64,000 nt of DNA from Nitrospiraceae bacterium (GTDB lineage Bacteria; Nitrospirota; Nitrospiria; Nitrospirales; Nitrospiraceae): positions 434,001 to 498,000 of the forward strand of contig JAHBWI010000001.1 in assembly GCA_019637075.1 (NCBI GenBank). Reading direction: 5' to 3'. This document shows, piece by piece, positions 17,117 to 25,591 of this stretch. Below the pieces are notes generated by a model. That model was not told the origin of the DNA. It made no database searches and worked only from the letters and a program-made list of their open reading frames with translations. The first letter of the stretch is position 1, and each line of letters begins with the position of its first letter. The position numbers and the translations under genes are program-made.

Positions 17117-18748
17117 TCAGAAGTTGCCGGCTTGAATCACGTCTTCGAGATTGTTGATGTCGAGCCAGTGGCCGGCCGTATAGAGCACACGGATGGGCTG
17201 GTCGCGCTTCAACAAGAGCTGCAGCAGTTGGGGAATCGAAGCCTTGCGGTTGGCAGGGTCCGCGAGCAGTTCGGCGACGGTGTCGGTGACGATGCCGAGC
17301 GCTTTCGGGGAGACCTTCAAGAACCCCATCCAAACACCATGGATGGATGACGGCGGCACATCGCCGAGCTGCTTCAAGTAGATCTTGGCATTGAAGGCGC
17401 GCCTGGTGTTCGGGAGCGAACATTCCGCAAACCCGCCGAGCCTGGCGTAGCGGCTCTCTTCCTGCCAATTGCTGTCCACGAACACCACCAGGTCATCGGT
17501 CTCCTGACAGAGGCCTTGAGGAATGTACCTATTGAAGAGCACATCGCCGTAGCACACGATCGTGCTTTGCGGTGAGCCTTTGCGGGCCCGGAGCGCCTTC
17601 AGCAACGAATCCAATTCGCCGGTCTGCGCGAAGTCGTCGTTGTCGACATAGCTGAGGTTGGGGAGGTTCACCGCCTCCTTCTTATAGCCGCGCACGACCG
17701 TGATGTCCTTGATCCCCACGGCGTTGTAGGCATCGACGATCCGCGTGAGGATCGGCACGCCCTGGATCTTCACCATGGTCTTCGGCTGTTGCTCGGTCAG
17801 TTCGCCGAGTTCGGAACCGCGGGAGGCAGCCAGTACGATGGCCGTCGTCCCTTCGGCGCCGCGTGGCAGGTACCGCTCCTCCGCTTCCTGCAACTCGCCG
17901 GCGTTCTGCAACCGAAAGATCTCGGAGACCGGCGCCACTTTATCCTCGATCGACAGCAGGTGCTGCTGCTCCTTCAGCGTGCGAGCCGTCTTTTGCATGG
18001 CGGCGACGGACGAGCGCAGCAAATGGTTGGCCCAAATTACGATGGAAAATCCTTGCTGCCTGAACACTTCGGTGGGTGTGGCGTAATATTTGGTCGGGAC
18101 GATCACGACCGGACAGCGATTCCCCCACTCCTGCTTGAAGGCCAAGATCTCGTCCGGGACGGACAGCGCACTGTGGATCAAGATACCGTCGGCTCCGGCC
18201 GCATGATAGGCCTCCGCACGCCGCAAGGCTTCCGCCAGCCCCCAGCCGCAAATGAAGGCCTCGACGCGGGCGATGATCGAGAAATCGGGATCGGTCTGCG
18301 CGTCTTTCCCCGCCTTGATCTTGCCGCAGAACTCCTGCATGTCCGCCAGCGGTTGCGCCCCGCCTTTGATGAAACTGTTGGTCTTGGGAAACAGCTTGTC
18401 CTCGATGCACACCGCCGCAATGTTGCGTTGCTCGAGCTTGCGGACGAGGCGCTGCATATTGTTGAAGTTGCCGTAGCCCGTATCGCCGTCGAGGAGGATC
18501 GGAATCCGGACCGCGTCGGACATGAACTCGAGGGTTTCCAACACCTGTGTCCAGCTGGCCTCATTGTTGTCGCGCACGCCGAACTGGGCCGAGATCGACA
18601 GACCGCTCCCCCAAATGCCCTTGAAGCCGGCCTCCTCGACGATCTTCGCGCTCAGCCCATTGTGGGCTTCACAGATGAACTCGAGCTGGTCGGAGGTGAG
18701 CAACTTCCGGAACTGCTTGGCGGTGCTGATCGGCGGCGTCGAACTCAT
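17117..18748 (-). CDS. Phosphoenolpyruvate mutase fused to a nucleotidyltransferase
   Basis: 543 residues in two parts. Residues ~1-290 are PEP mutase (isocitrate-lyase superfamily), which forms the C-P bond of phosphonopyruvate: [14 protein letters not shown] and the diagnostic [10 protein letters not shown] are both present. From ~310 a nucleotidyltransferase domain begins ([16 protein letters not shown], then [25 protein letters not shown] and CYGDVLF). Such fusions occur in phosphonate-tailoring pathways, where the second domain loads CMP onto aminoethylphosphonate (PntC-like). No phosphonopyruvate decarboxylase or transaminase lies nearby, so the pathway must be completed elsewhere. The start at 18748 has AAAGGGAA upstream; the longer frame to 18940 is not needed. 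Confidence 0.88.
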   Translation of the reverse strand: MSSTPPISTAKQFRKLLTSDQLEFICEAHNGLSAKIVEEAGFKGIWGSGLSISAQFGVRDNNEASWTQVLETLEFMSDAVRIPILLDGDTGYGNFNNMQRLVRKLEQRNIAAVCIEDKLFPKTNSFIKGGAQPLADMQEFCGKIKAGKDAQTDPDFSIIARVEAFICGWGLAEALRRAEAYHAAGADGILIHSALSVPDEILAFKQEWGNRCPVVIVPTKYYATPTEVFRQQGFSIVIWANHLLRSSVAAMQKTARTLKEQQHLLSIEDKVAPVSEIFRLQNAGELQEAEERYLPRGAEGTTAIVLAASRGSELGELTEQQPKTMVKIQGVPILTRIVDAYNAVGIKDITVVRGYKKEAVNLPNLSYVDNDDFAQTGELDSLLKALRARKGSPQSTIVCYGDVLFNRYIPQGLCQETDDLVVFVDSNWQEESRYARLGGFAECSLPNTRRAFNAKIYLKQLGDVPPSSIHGVWMGFLKVSPKALGIVTDTVAELLADPANRKASIPQLLQLLLKRDQPIRVLYTAGHWLDINNLEDVIQAGNF

Positions 18749-18996
18749 GAATTCCCTTTCGTCTCTCACACCTTCGGGACCGGGACAGTCGGACCTGCGT
18801 GACTCCGGCTGTGATTTGCACTGGAGAATACCCTTTTTCAGATCAGAAATCACTCCCAGGCGGGGTGAGGAGCCTGTAGCGGTCGGCAGGCGCGCAGGCT
18901 GAGACCAGGAACCGAGCCGCGCCTCAAATAGGAATTTCATGGGTCAGCGGAGATTTTCCCTTACAATGGGACCCATTGGTGAAAGGAGCTCCATCT

Positions 18997-19509
18997 ATGT
19001 CGATGCCGGACGCGATGTCGAACGACGCGGTGCAAACCGCCTGGACTCAGCTGGCCGAACAGGTTCGAACCGGAGTGCTCCTGACGCTCCGCAACGGCCG
19101 TCCCTTCGGGTCGCATGTGCCCTATCTCATCGGCACCGACTGGTCGCGGGTCTACCTGCACTTGAGCCGGCTTGCCTTCCATACCCAACACCTGCTGGCC
19201 GATGGCCGCGTGAGCCTCTTCATCGCCGAGCCGGACGGTCCGGGGAAAAACCCGCTTGCCCTTCAACGGATGAACCTGCAAGGCAAGGCAGCCGTTCTCG
19301 CGCCAACGGACTCGTCCTACGAGGCGGTACGACAGCGCTACCAGGAGAAGTTTCCGCAATCCAAAATGATGTTTGGGTTCGGGGACTTTTCGCTGTGGGA
19401 GTTGAAGATGCAGGATGCCCACCTCGTATTGGGCTTCGGCCAAGCCTATACGGCCCAGGCCTCCGCCCCCGCCACCTGGAAACATCAGGCGCCGGATAAG
19501 AAACCATAA
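18997..19509 (+). CDS. Pyridoxamine 5'-phosphate oxidase-like (HugZ-type) flavin-binding protein
   Basis: 170 residues. The chain AEQVRTGVLLTLRNGRPFGSHVPYLI is the typical opening of split-barrel PNPOx-like proteins. LHLSRLAFHTQHLLADGRVSLFIAE (~55-80) matches the flavin/heme-pocket segment of the HugZ group, and LQGKAAVL follows. The family includes heme oxygenases and general FMN-binding reductases; which applies here is open. The start at 18997 lies behind a GAAAGGAGC site. TACAAT at 18962-18967 may be the -10 element. The gene is divergent from the PEP mutase fusion. Confidence 0.78.
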   Translation: MSMPDAMSNDAVQTAWTQLAEQVRTGVLLTLRNGRPFGSHVPYLIGTDWSRVYLHLSRLAFHTQHLLADGRVSLFIAEPDGPGKNPLALQRMNLQGKAAVLAPTDSSYEAVRQRYQEKFPQSKMMFGFGDFSLWELKMQDAHLVLGFGQAYTAQASAPATWKHQAPDKKP

Positions 19510-19695
19510 GCGAGCAAGTTCTCACGCCGGTTGTTTCCCACGCCATCTTTCCTTCATCGATCACGATTCGTCGGGCCCTTTCGCTGCGTTCCCCCCGGAA
19601 GTAGGTACGCCCTCCCAAACGGCCGATGGTGCGCCGACCGCGCCTCACTATAGCCTGCACAAGTTCGCAGCACCCCCATCGGAAGGTTTCACGAC

Positions 19696-20136
19696 ATGAA
19701 GTTATTCGTCCCCGTGACCCTCGGCTATATGCTGTTGCTCGTGATCCTCGCCGTCGGTACCCCCGGCCTCGGTCTCTCCGGATTTCTCCTCGATCTGATC
19801 CCAGCCGATCGGCGCGACCAGGCCCACTTGCCCGCTTACGGCCTGTTGGCGTATCTCATCATGTGGGGCCTACGCCGCTCCGATTGGTCCCTCTCCGCAT
19901 CGATCGCGACTGGTCTCGGCGTCACGTGCCTATTCGGCCTCTATACCGAACTGCTCCAAAGCCATGTCCCAGGTCGCGAAGCTTCGCTGGCCGACCTGCT
20001 TTCCGACGCCACCGGTGCCGTGGTGGCAAGCAGCCTGTTGCTCATTCAAGCATGGGCCATGCAACCCTCGTCGCAGCCGGTCCCGGCGCGGCGGTCCGGC
20101 CCGGCCCGTTCACGGAAAGGATTGTGGTCCCGATGA
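19696..20136 (+). CDS. VanZ-like family membrane protein
   Basis: 146 residues with four hydrophobic helices. The diagnostic stretch is YTELLQSHVPGREASLADLLSDATGAVVAS at ~90-120, equal to the E-Q-x-PGR-x-D-x2-N/D-x2-G pattern of VanZ-like proteins, here with D in place of N. The family's name comes from a teicoplanin-resistance gene but most members have no known role. The stop overlaps the start of the PilZ gene (ATGA), so the two are coupled. Confidence 0.8.
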   Translation: MKLFVPVTLGYMLLLVILAVGTPGLGLSGFLLDLIPADRRDQAHLPAYGLLAYLIMWGLRRSDWSLSASIATGLGVTCLFGLYTELLQSHVPGREASLADLLSDATGAVVASSLLLIQAWAMQPSSQPVPARRSGPARSRKGLWSR

Positions 20137-20474
20137 ACCAAACGTTTCGAGAACGCCGCGCCCGCAGAATTCCCCTGCAGTGCCCCGTGTACTATTCCAA
20201 CGGTCAGTTTCAAACCATCGGCGTCGCCGAGGACTTCAACAGCTCCGGCGGACGCATTCGCGGGAAAGAACTCGTCACGGTGGACATGGAGTTGGTCGTG
20301 ATCATCATCCAGCCGACTCCGGAGATCCCGATACTGATCCGACGGGCTTCGGTGCGATGGGTCAGGGGATCTGACTTTGGGATCTCGCTTTCTTCGGTAC
20401 CTCCCCAAGCGGAGGACGAACTGAAGTCCATGGCAAGGGTCATGCTACCGGGTCTGTGGTCCTGCCTGAACTGA
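20133..20474 (+). CDS. PilZ domain protein
   Basis: 113 residues. It begins [21 protein letters not shown], with the RxxxR of the c-di-GMP-binding motif in its usual N-terminal place, and carries the second half [10 protein letters not shown] in the expected (D/N)xSxxG form at ~34-43. [12 protein letters not shown] strand near the end completes the barrel. It should be a small single-domain c-di-GMP receptor. The ATG overlaps the VanZ-like stop codon and GGATTGTGG upstream is only a weak ribosome site, so coupling to the upstream gene is likely. Confidence 0.85.
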   Translation: MNQTFRERRARRIPLQCPVYYSNGQFQTIGVAEDFNSSGGRIRGKELVTVDMELVVIIIQPTPEIPILIRRASVRWVRGSDFGISLSSVPPQAEDELKSMARVMLPGLWSCLN

Positions 20475-20553
20475 CCATGCCCTCTTGCACCACCTCCCCA
20501 AGAAGCCTACAATCAGGTCGGCGGATTTGCTTCGTGAAGGGACGTGGTGCTCC

Positions 20554-21831
20554 ATGTTCTGGGAAACACGACATCCCGCGGACGACCCTATCAAGGCTTG
20601 CCCCCTCTGCGGCAAACGCCCATCCTCCGAACAGCGCCTGGTTCCGAGTCCCACGAAATTCTCCTGCCGCTCCTGCCGGACGACCGAGCCGATTTCGATT
20701 TGCGATGAGTGCCTGAGGACCTGGGCCGATTCGCTGAAGAAATCCCCCACCGCCCCTCCTCCTGCTTCTACGCTCCCGACGGAACTGCCCAAGCCCCCTG
20801 CCATCAAGGCGATCCTCGATGAATACGTCGTCGGACAAGACCGGGCCAAGCGCGTGCTGTCCGTCGCTGTGTACAACCACTACAAACGCATTCTGCACCG
20901 AGACCGCCTGACGAATGTCGAGTTGCAGAAGGGCAACATTCTGATGATCGGGTCCACGGGGACCGGCAAGACGCTTCTTTCCCAGACTCTCGCCAAAATT
21001 CTCAAGGTGCCCTTCGCAGTCGCGGATGCCACGACGCTGACTCAGGCCGGTTATGTCGGCGAGGATGTGGAAAACGTGGTCCTCAAGCTCTTGCAGAACT
21101 GCGACTACGACGTGCCGCTCTGCCAGACCGGCATCATCTACATCGACGAAATCGACAAGATCACGAGCAAGGCGTCGAATCCATCCCTTTCTCGGGATGT
21201 CTCCGGCGAGGGCGTGCAACAGGCGTTGTTGAAATTGGTTGAGGGAACGATCTGCAACGTGCCGCCCAAGGGTGGGCGCAAACATCCGGAGCAAGACTAC
21301 ATTCGCGTCGATACCACGAACATTCTTTTTATCTGCGGAGGCGCGTTCGTCGGGCTGGATCGCATCATCGAATCCCGCACCTCGGAGCGGCGCATGGGCT
21401 TCAGCGCCGAGGCGCCACAAGTTGTCACCGATGGGCATTCCGACCTGCTCGGGTTGGTCAAGGCTGAGGACCTGCTGAAGTTCGGGCTCATTCCTGAGTT
21501 CGTCGGCCGTTTCCCCGTGTTGACCACGCTGACCGATCTGGACGTGCCGGCATTGATCCGCATCCTGACGGAGCCGCGGCATGCGCTGGTCAAACAGTAC
21601 CAAGCCCTCTTCGAACTCGACGGCGTGGACCTCCGGTTCACCGAAGGTGCCGTTAAGAGCGTCGCACGCCGCGCGGCCTTGATGAAGACCGGCGCCAGAG
21701 CGCTCCGTACCATTCTGGAAGATGTGATGTTGGATGTGATGTATGAGGTCCCGGCCCGAGAAGATGTGAAGACCGTGCTGATTACGGAGGACGTGATCGC
21801 CGGACTCGATCACCCCACCATCCTCGTTTGA
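20554..21831 (+). CDS. ClpX-like AAA+ unfoldase with an unusual zinc-finger N-terminus
   Basis: 425 residues. The AAA+ core is that of Clp[22 protein letters not shown], Walker A GSTGTGKT, pore loop AGYVGED, Walker [35 protein letters not shown] (RKH loop) and [10 protein letters not shown]. The ClpP-contacting loop reads RRMGFSA, so ClpP binding is plausible. The N-terminal domain departs from normal: CPLC, then CRSC, then CDEC, six cysteines in three pairs, where standard ClpX has two pairs about 18 residues apart. This may alter adaptor or substrate choice. GAAGGGACG precedes ATG 20554. No clpP neighbour is present, so this is probably a paralogue of the main ClpX. Confidence 0.9.
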   Translation: MFWETRHPADDPIKACPLCGKRPSSEQRLVPSPTKFSCRSCRTTEPISICDECLRTWADSLKKSPTAPPPASTLPTELPKPPAIKAILDEYVVGQDRAKRVLSVAVYNHYKRILHRDRLTNVELQKGNILMIGSTGTGKTLLSQTLAKILKVPFAVADATTLTQAGYVGEDVENVVLKLLQNCDYDVPLCQTGIIYIDEIDKITSKASNPSLSRDVSGEGVQQALLKLVEGTICNVPPKGGRKHPEQDYIRVDTTNILFICGGAFVGLDRIIESRTSERRMGFSAEAPQVVTDGHSDLLGLVKAEDLLKFGLIPEFVGRFPVLTTLTDLDVPALIRILTEPRHALVKQYQALFELDGVDLRFTEGAVKSVARRAALMKTGARALRTILEDVMLDVMYEVPAREDVKTVLITEDVIAGLDHPTILV

Positions 21832-21883
21832 CGACTTCCCCTCGGCAGTCTCCTGCCTTTTCCCGTACTATCACCACAAACGA

Positions 21884-21911
21884 GAAGGACTGCCCCGCAG
21901 GACAGTCCTTC
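21884..21911. terminator. Hairpin between convergent genes
   Basis: GAAGGACTG and CAGTCCTTC pair perfectly over 9 bases around a 10-base loop, in the gap between the ClpX-like gene and the oppositely oriented membrane-protein block. On the minus strand it is followed by a weak T-rich TCTCGTTTG. It may act as a terminator in either direction. Confidence 0.5.
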
Positions 21912-21951
21912 CAGTCATGCCGTCAACGGTCGGCTTCGGGGACACTCACAC

Positions 21952-22116
21952 TTACGCGGCGTGCCGTACGCGGTCGTGATCGACGGCGGTATTGGACGCA
22001 TGGGACACCGAACCGTGACTGCCGTGCAGCCGTTCGGAATCGGCTTCAGTCCCCATCGCCCAGGCCAACAGCCACACCAACGTGACGATCGTGCCCAATC
22101 CGATGATCTCGACCAT
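21952..22116 (-). CDS. Small single-pass membrane protein (54 residues)
   Basis: Begins MVEIIGLGTIVTLVWLLAWA, one transmembrane helix at ~3-21. It continues with an acidic then histidine-rich tail (EADSERLHGSHG, SHAS, DHDRVRHAA) that has five histidines and could bind metal. A strong CAGGAGGTG site fixes the start at 22116. It is the last gene of the minus-strand block of paired large and small membrane proteins, 50 bases after the 59-residue gene. No family recognised. Confidence 0.65.
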   Translation of the reverse strand: MVEIIGLGTIVTLVWLLAWAMGTEADSERLHGSHGSVSHASNTAVDHDRVRHAA

Positions 22117-22166
22117 GCTGCACCTCCTGCCGGCTCGTGCCTTCCGCAGTCGCCTCACCCTCGAGT

Positions 22167-22346
22167 CTATGCCGCCGCTCTGCTCCGGCTGCGGCCCTCC
22201 GCAGCTGGGAGCGCTTCCTGTCGATCATCTTCCTTATGTCGGGTCGCCGACTCGCTCTGCTTGGAATAGATGATCGCCATGGTGGCGAAGAACAGCATGA
22301 CCAACGTCCCGACTCCGAGGACGATGCCCCAATATCCCCAGGACAT
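22167..22346 (-). CDS. Small single-pass membrane protein S1 (59 residues)
   Basis: Sequence starts MSWGYWGIVLGVGTLVMLFF, with one transmembrane helix at ~6-27 and a charged C-terminal tail (KEDDRQE). It resembles the 51-residue protein at 23519-23674 (M-T/S-W--W-I--G-G-L-M--FFA), so the two are paralogues. CAGGAGGTGATTC before the ATG is a strong ribosome site. It follows the large membrane protein at 22431-23366, repeating the large-small order seen one module upstream. Function unknown; size and shape recall small subunits of membrane complexes. Confidence 0.7.
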   Translation of the reverse strand: MSWGYWGIVLGVGTLVMLFFATMAIIYSKQSESATRHKEDDRQEALPAAEGRSRSRAAA

Positions 22347-22430
22347 GAATCACCTCCTGGTTGGACCGGCCGACGCCTTGACCTCGGCCGACTGACGGTC
22401 TCATCTCCGCACACCAGCCTATGCTAGCCG

Positions 22431-23366
22431 CTATCCCGTCATGCGATACAGACGCTGAAGGGTTTCCACCTTTTCGATTGCCAGGGCTTCCTCTTCCCGC
22501 CTGCGGGCCGCCATTGCCATTCCACCCCAAAACACAGCGACCAGGCCGGCAAAGGCTGCCGCCACATATCTGCCCGGAATGTCCTGCCACAGGCGCGGCT
22601 CGACCTCGGCCACCAACTCTCCTGCCCCGCCGCCTCCCATCGCGCCGTAGGCATCATTCGCCCGTACGGCCGCCATGGCCGCCGTCGCCAACTGATACTG
22701 GTTGAGACCACTAGCTTCCCCATAGGCTTCCTCCGCCAGCGCGACGCGGAGGAGCGCATGCCCGATCCGTTCCTGGTTGCTGCTCATTTGTTGATCTTCA
22801 TCCAGCGCGGCCTGAACGATACTCTGCCCAAGGTAGGCTTGGTGGGTGTCTTCAAACGCCCGATGCATGCGATCGCCGTTCAGTTCCGCCGTACGGATGA
22901 GGTCACGATTGAAGTTCGAGACATGCTGATCCGCGGAGAGGATTCCCGCACGAATGCCTTGTCTCGTCCCATTGATGATCGAATGCCCCATAACCCACTG
23001 CATGCGCGCCGCATGGTCCGCCTCCATCGTGGCGGCACCGATCTCGACGACTCCGAGCGGGCTGAATGTCAGATCTTCCAGCCGCTGCTGCGCATTCTGC
23101 GCGCGTTTCAACTCCGCGAACGAACTCGCCAGGGTACGGGCGGTCTGACGCCCCAGCAACTCTTCATCGAGCATCGCCTGTCCGATGGCCGGCTGCAGCC
23201 ATTGAATCCCGGCTTCGATACCGACCGGCGTCGGCGACGCGATCGCGATCGACTCGGTCTGCTGCCAGAAACCGTTGGTCGCCATGACCACGGCATAACC
23301 TCCCACCAGGGTGGCCACGAGGCCGATGGCTGCCATCACGTCTATGAGATCATGCTTGCGTCCCAT
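22431..23366 (-). CDS. Large two-TM membrane protein L1 (tandem paralogue)
   Basis: 311 residues. An N-terminal helix (~9-31, LIDVMAAIGLVATLVGGYAV) and a C-terminal helix (~268-290, YVAAAFAGLVAVFWGGMAMA) flank a ~235-residue, mostly helical domain that would lie outside the inner membrane. The short basic C-tail ends IEKVETLQRLYR. It is a clear paralogue of L2 at 23693-24646: both begin MGRK, share Q-LQP-(I/L)GQA, WVMG/YVMG and R-G(I/V)R(A/S)G(I/L)LS segments and the V-ETL-RL-R end. AAAGGAGGGCATC precedes both starts. No known family recognised. It probably works with the adjacent single-TM protein S1. Confidence 0.75.
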   Translation of the reverse strand: MGRKHDLIDVMAAIGLVATLVGGYAVVMATNGFWQQTESIAIASPTPVGIEAGIQWLQPAIGQAMLDEELLGRQTARTLASSFAELKRAQNAQQRLEDLTFSPLGVVEIGAATMEADHAARMQWVMGHSIINGTRQGIRAGILSADQHVSNFNRDLIRTAELNGDRMHRAFEDTHQAYLGQSIVQAALDEDQQMSSNQERIGHALLRVALAEEAYGEASGLNQYQLATAAMAAVRANDAYGAMGGGGAGELVAEVEPRLWQDIPGRYVAAAFAGLVAVFWGGMAMAARRREEEALAIEKVETLQRLYRMTG

Positions 23367-23518
23367 GATGCCCTCCTTTGGGAATCGAGGCGTCCTGCCC
23401 GCGACTTCCACCCGGCGGCGTCTTGCCCGGTGTTTCAGCTCCGTCGGCAATACGGCACCCGCGTGACGGCGCCCACCGTTGATCAGAGCCACATCCGACG
23501 CTCGTGCCGGCCCCGTCC

Positions 23519-23674
23519 TCATCCACGCGAAGCGGTCGGATGCGGCCCCGGCTCCTTCCCGACGTTATGTCCCAGATCCCGGCGCGCCGACGCATACAGC
23601 AACTCCATCGCGAAAAACATCACCATGAGCAGCGCGCCGAGCCCAATCGCAATCGCCCAATTTTCCCAGGTCAT
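23519..23674 (-). CDS. Small single-pass membrane protein S2 (51 residues)
   Basis: Sequence starts MTWENWAIAIGLGALLMVMF, with one transmembrane helix at ~6-28 followed by a polar tail (ARRDLGHNVGKEPG). It is a paralogue of S1, and its start lies only 19 bases after the stop of L2, so the two are probably cotranslated or at least cotranscribed. GGAGGGGAGGCC is the ribosome site. No family recognised. Confidence 0.7.
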   Translation of the reverse strand: MTWENWAIAIGLGALLMVMFFAMELLYASARRDLGHNVGKEPGPHPTASRG

Positions 23675-23692
23675 GACCGGCCTCCCCTCCAC

Positions 23693-24646
23693 TTAGGTCG
23701 TGGATCGATGCAGGCGTAACAACGTTTCCACTTTCCACATCGGCATGGCGTCGTCTTCGGCCCGCCGCCGCACGAGCGAGAGCGCGCCCACGAACAACGC
23801 AATCAAACCCAGGCAGGCCGCCATCAGATACCCGTAGTGAATGTCCGGCGTGATGCGAGTGTGGGCCACAGCGGGTCTGCCTTCGATCGCCTCCGCGTCG
23901 AACATCGCCAGGCGATCCAGGCGCTCCTGCAACGCATTGCTGCGAATGGCCGCCACCGTGGCGCTCGCCAATTGCGCCTGGTCGGCCGCCGTCGCCTCCT
24001 CATACGCAGCCTCGGCAGCGGCTTGCCTGATGACGGCGAGCGCGATCCGCTCCTGCGCCGCCGCGTCGAGCCTGGTCTCTTCCTGTGCCGACTCCACGAT
24101 CATGCGCCCCAACATCGGCTGCCGGCCCGCCTCGAACTGTTCATCCATGCGGCGGCCCAGCGCCTCGGTCCTGCGAATCACCTCCGCATTGAACGCGCTT
24201 CCGTAATACATGGGCGAGAGGAGACCGCTGCGGACTCCACGACGGGTTTCATTCACGAGATTTCTGCCCATCACGTATTGGACTCGCACTTGGTGATCCG
24301 CCGCCTGCCCCATCGCGGTCAGCTCGGCGAGCGCCAGCGGACTCAGCAGCGTGGTGCTGATCCGTTGATAGTCCTCGATGGCAAGATCCAATTCTTCGGA
24401 GGCAGCCGACACTGTCGCCGCCGCATCGCGGTCGCGGATGAATCCGTCGACGATGGCCTGACCGAGAACTGGTTGGAGATACTGGATGCCGACGCTGAGG
24501 TCGGCAGCGGTGGCGGAGACCGAGACAGGAACCGGGGGTCGTTGCCAAAAACCGTCGGCCGCCGTGACGAGTAGATACCCTCCGAACAACGTGGCGGCCA
24601 ATCCGACGGCCGCTAGAACGTCGACGACCTCGTACTTTCTGCCCAT
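23693..24646 (-). CDS. Large two-TM membrane protein L2 (tandem paralogue)
   Basis: 317 residues with the same plan as L1: MGRKYEVVDVLAAVGLAATL helix at the N-terminus, a ~240-residue alanine- and glutamate-rich helical region (for example AAAEAAYEEATAADQAQLA), a second helix at ~276-297 (YLMAACLGLIALFVGALSLV), and a basic tail ending KVETLLRLHR. The soluble domain has no cysteine and no catalytic motif I can name. The same AAAGGAGGGCATC leader lies before its ATG as before L1, which supports duplication of the whole L-S unit. It may be a membrane-tethered scaffold or sensor, but that is inference. Confidence 0.75.
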   Translation of the reverse strand: MGRKYEVVDVLAAVGLAATLFGGYLLVTAADGFWQRPPVPVSVSATAADLSVGIQYLQPVLGQAIVDGFIRDRDAAATVSAASEELDLAIEDYQRISTTLLSPLALAELTAMGQAADHQVRVQYVMGRNLVNETRRGVRSGLLSPMYYGSAFNAEVIRRTEALGRRMDEQFEAGRQPMLGRMIVESAQEETRLDAAAQERIALAVIRQAAAEAAYEEATAADQAQLASATVAAIRSNALQERLDRLAMFDAEAIEGRPAVAHTRITPDIHYGYLMAACLGLIALFVGALSLVRRRAEDDAMPMWKVETLLRLHRSTT

Positions 24647-24746
24647 GATGCCCTCCTTTCGGATTCGGGCACGTCGGCACGCGGTTCTGGCACCACGCAG
24701 CGGCCTGCCGGAATCACCTCACCCTGTCGATACGCTAGGTCGGCAA

Positions 24747-25040
24747 TCACGCGTCATTCCTCCTCATGTGAGTGTGATGGGGTTGGTCATGAGCCGTCCG
24801 CGCATGGCGCGCCATCGTCGGAACAGTGCGCGGAACGGCGCAACCGGGTGCGGCCCTGATGGTCAAATGCACTCGGCCGCAGTCCGGACATTCCTGAATG
24901 AGAATCCGCGCGCGGTGCGATGGAGCAGCGAAGGAATCAACCGTGATGTCGTGGTGATGGTGAAGGAAACCGGGAGTCGCTGGAGCCTGGGCACACCCAT
25001 CGTGGTCGCACCGTCGGTCATGTTCGCCACGGAGGACCAT
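24747..25040 (-). CDS. Possible small cysteine/histidine-rich protein
   Basis: 97 residues. Contains CDHDGC, an HHHHDIT cluster, and ECPDCGRVHLTI, giving a CxxC knuckle and many histidines that would suit zinc binding. AGGTGG lies six bases before the ATG. The C-terminal third (RTAHDQPHHTHM) is low in structure. It sits between DUF350 and L2 on the same strand as the block. Coding evidence is moderate; a plus-strand frame overlaps it but looks worse. No function is proposed. Confidence 0.4.
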   Translation of the reverse strand: MVLRGEHDRRCDHDGCAQAPATPGFLHHHHDITVDSFAAPSHRARILIQECPDCGRVHLTIRAAPGCAVPRTVPTMARHARTAHDQPHHTHMRRNDA

Positions 25041-25180
25041 GTGACCACCTGCTAGAGGGTGGTGCTGAAGAATGAGGGTAGTCTACGCCTGCCGGAAAAG
25101 GTGGTCAATACCGCGTGAAGCCGCGTGCGCCGCCGCTTCTGGAGGAGGGGTACCTCCGAGGACTCTGTTCGCCACGCTCG

Positions 25181-25591
25181 TCACGGAGTCAGGCAGGCGC
25201 CGGTGAGGATCCCGCACCCGATCGAGAGCAAGCCGAGCAAGACGCCCTGCGCGGTCACGCCATCTTCGATCCCTTTCGAAAGATCCGGGATGAACAGCCG
25301 CACCAGCGCATACACGGCAGCCTGCACCAGCCCCGCAATGAGTCCCCACAGGGTCAGTTCCAGCACGTTCGACGTGTGCGCGCTCACCGTCGCGAGCGCC
25401 AGGATAAATCCCAACAGCGCCCCGCCCAAGCTGCAGGCCGCGGCAACATTGCCGGCCCGGATCAGTGCAATCTCCCGATAGGGAGTCCAGTGCGTATAGG
25501 CCCAGGCGAACGCCGACAATAGTAGGAACGAGGCGACAAGGTGGAGCAAAAAATTCGGCACGGTCGCCAAGGTCTCGCTGAGTATGCTCAT
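25181..25591 (-). CDS. DUF350 family membrane protein (YjfL-like)
   Basis: 136 residues with four transmembrane helices arranged as two repeats, the known DUF350 plan: FLLHLVASFLLLSAFAWAY, AACSLGGALLGFILAL, LELTLWGLIAGLVQAAVYAL and GVLLGLLSIGCGILTGAC. Its start overlaps the stop of the YgiC-like gene (ATGA), so the two are coupled. In E. coli the homologue YjfL is encoded with YjfM and the YgiC-like YjfC, which matches this arrangement. Role unknown, thought to concern the envelope. Confidence 0.85.
   Translation of the reverse strand: MSILSETLATVPNFLLHLVASFLLLSAFAWAYTHWTPYREIALIRAGNVAAACSLGGALLGFILALATVSAHTSNVLELTLWGLIAGLVQAAVYALVRLFIPDLSKGIEDGVTAQGVLLGLLSIGCGILTGACLTP

Noticed and set aside
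17789-18802. 337-residue plus-strand frame opposite the PEP mutase fusion
   Set aside because: Antisense shadow of a conserved gene; composition is Arg/Leu/Asp-rich with no domain.
20440-21813. 457-residue minus-strand frame opposite the ClpX-like gene
   Set aside because: Antisense shadow created by high GC third positions; no recognisable motif and no ribosome site.
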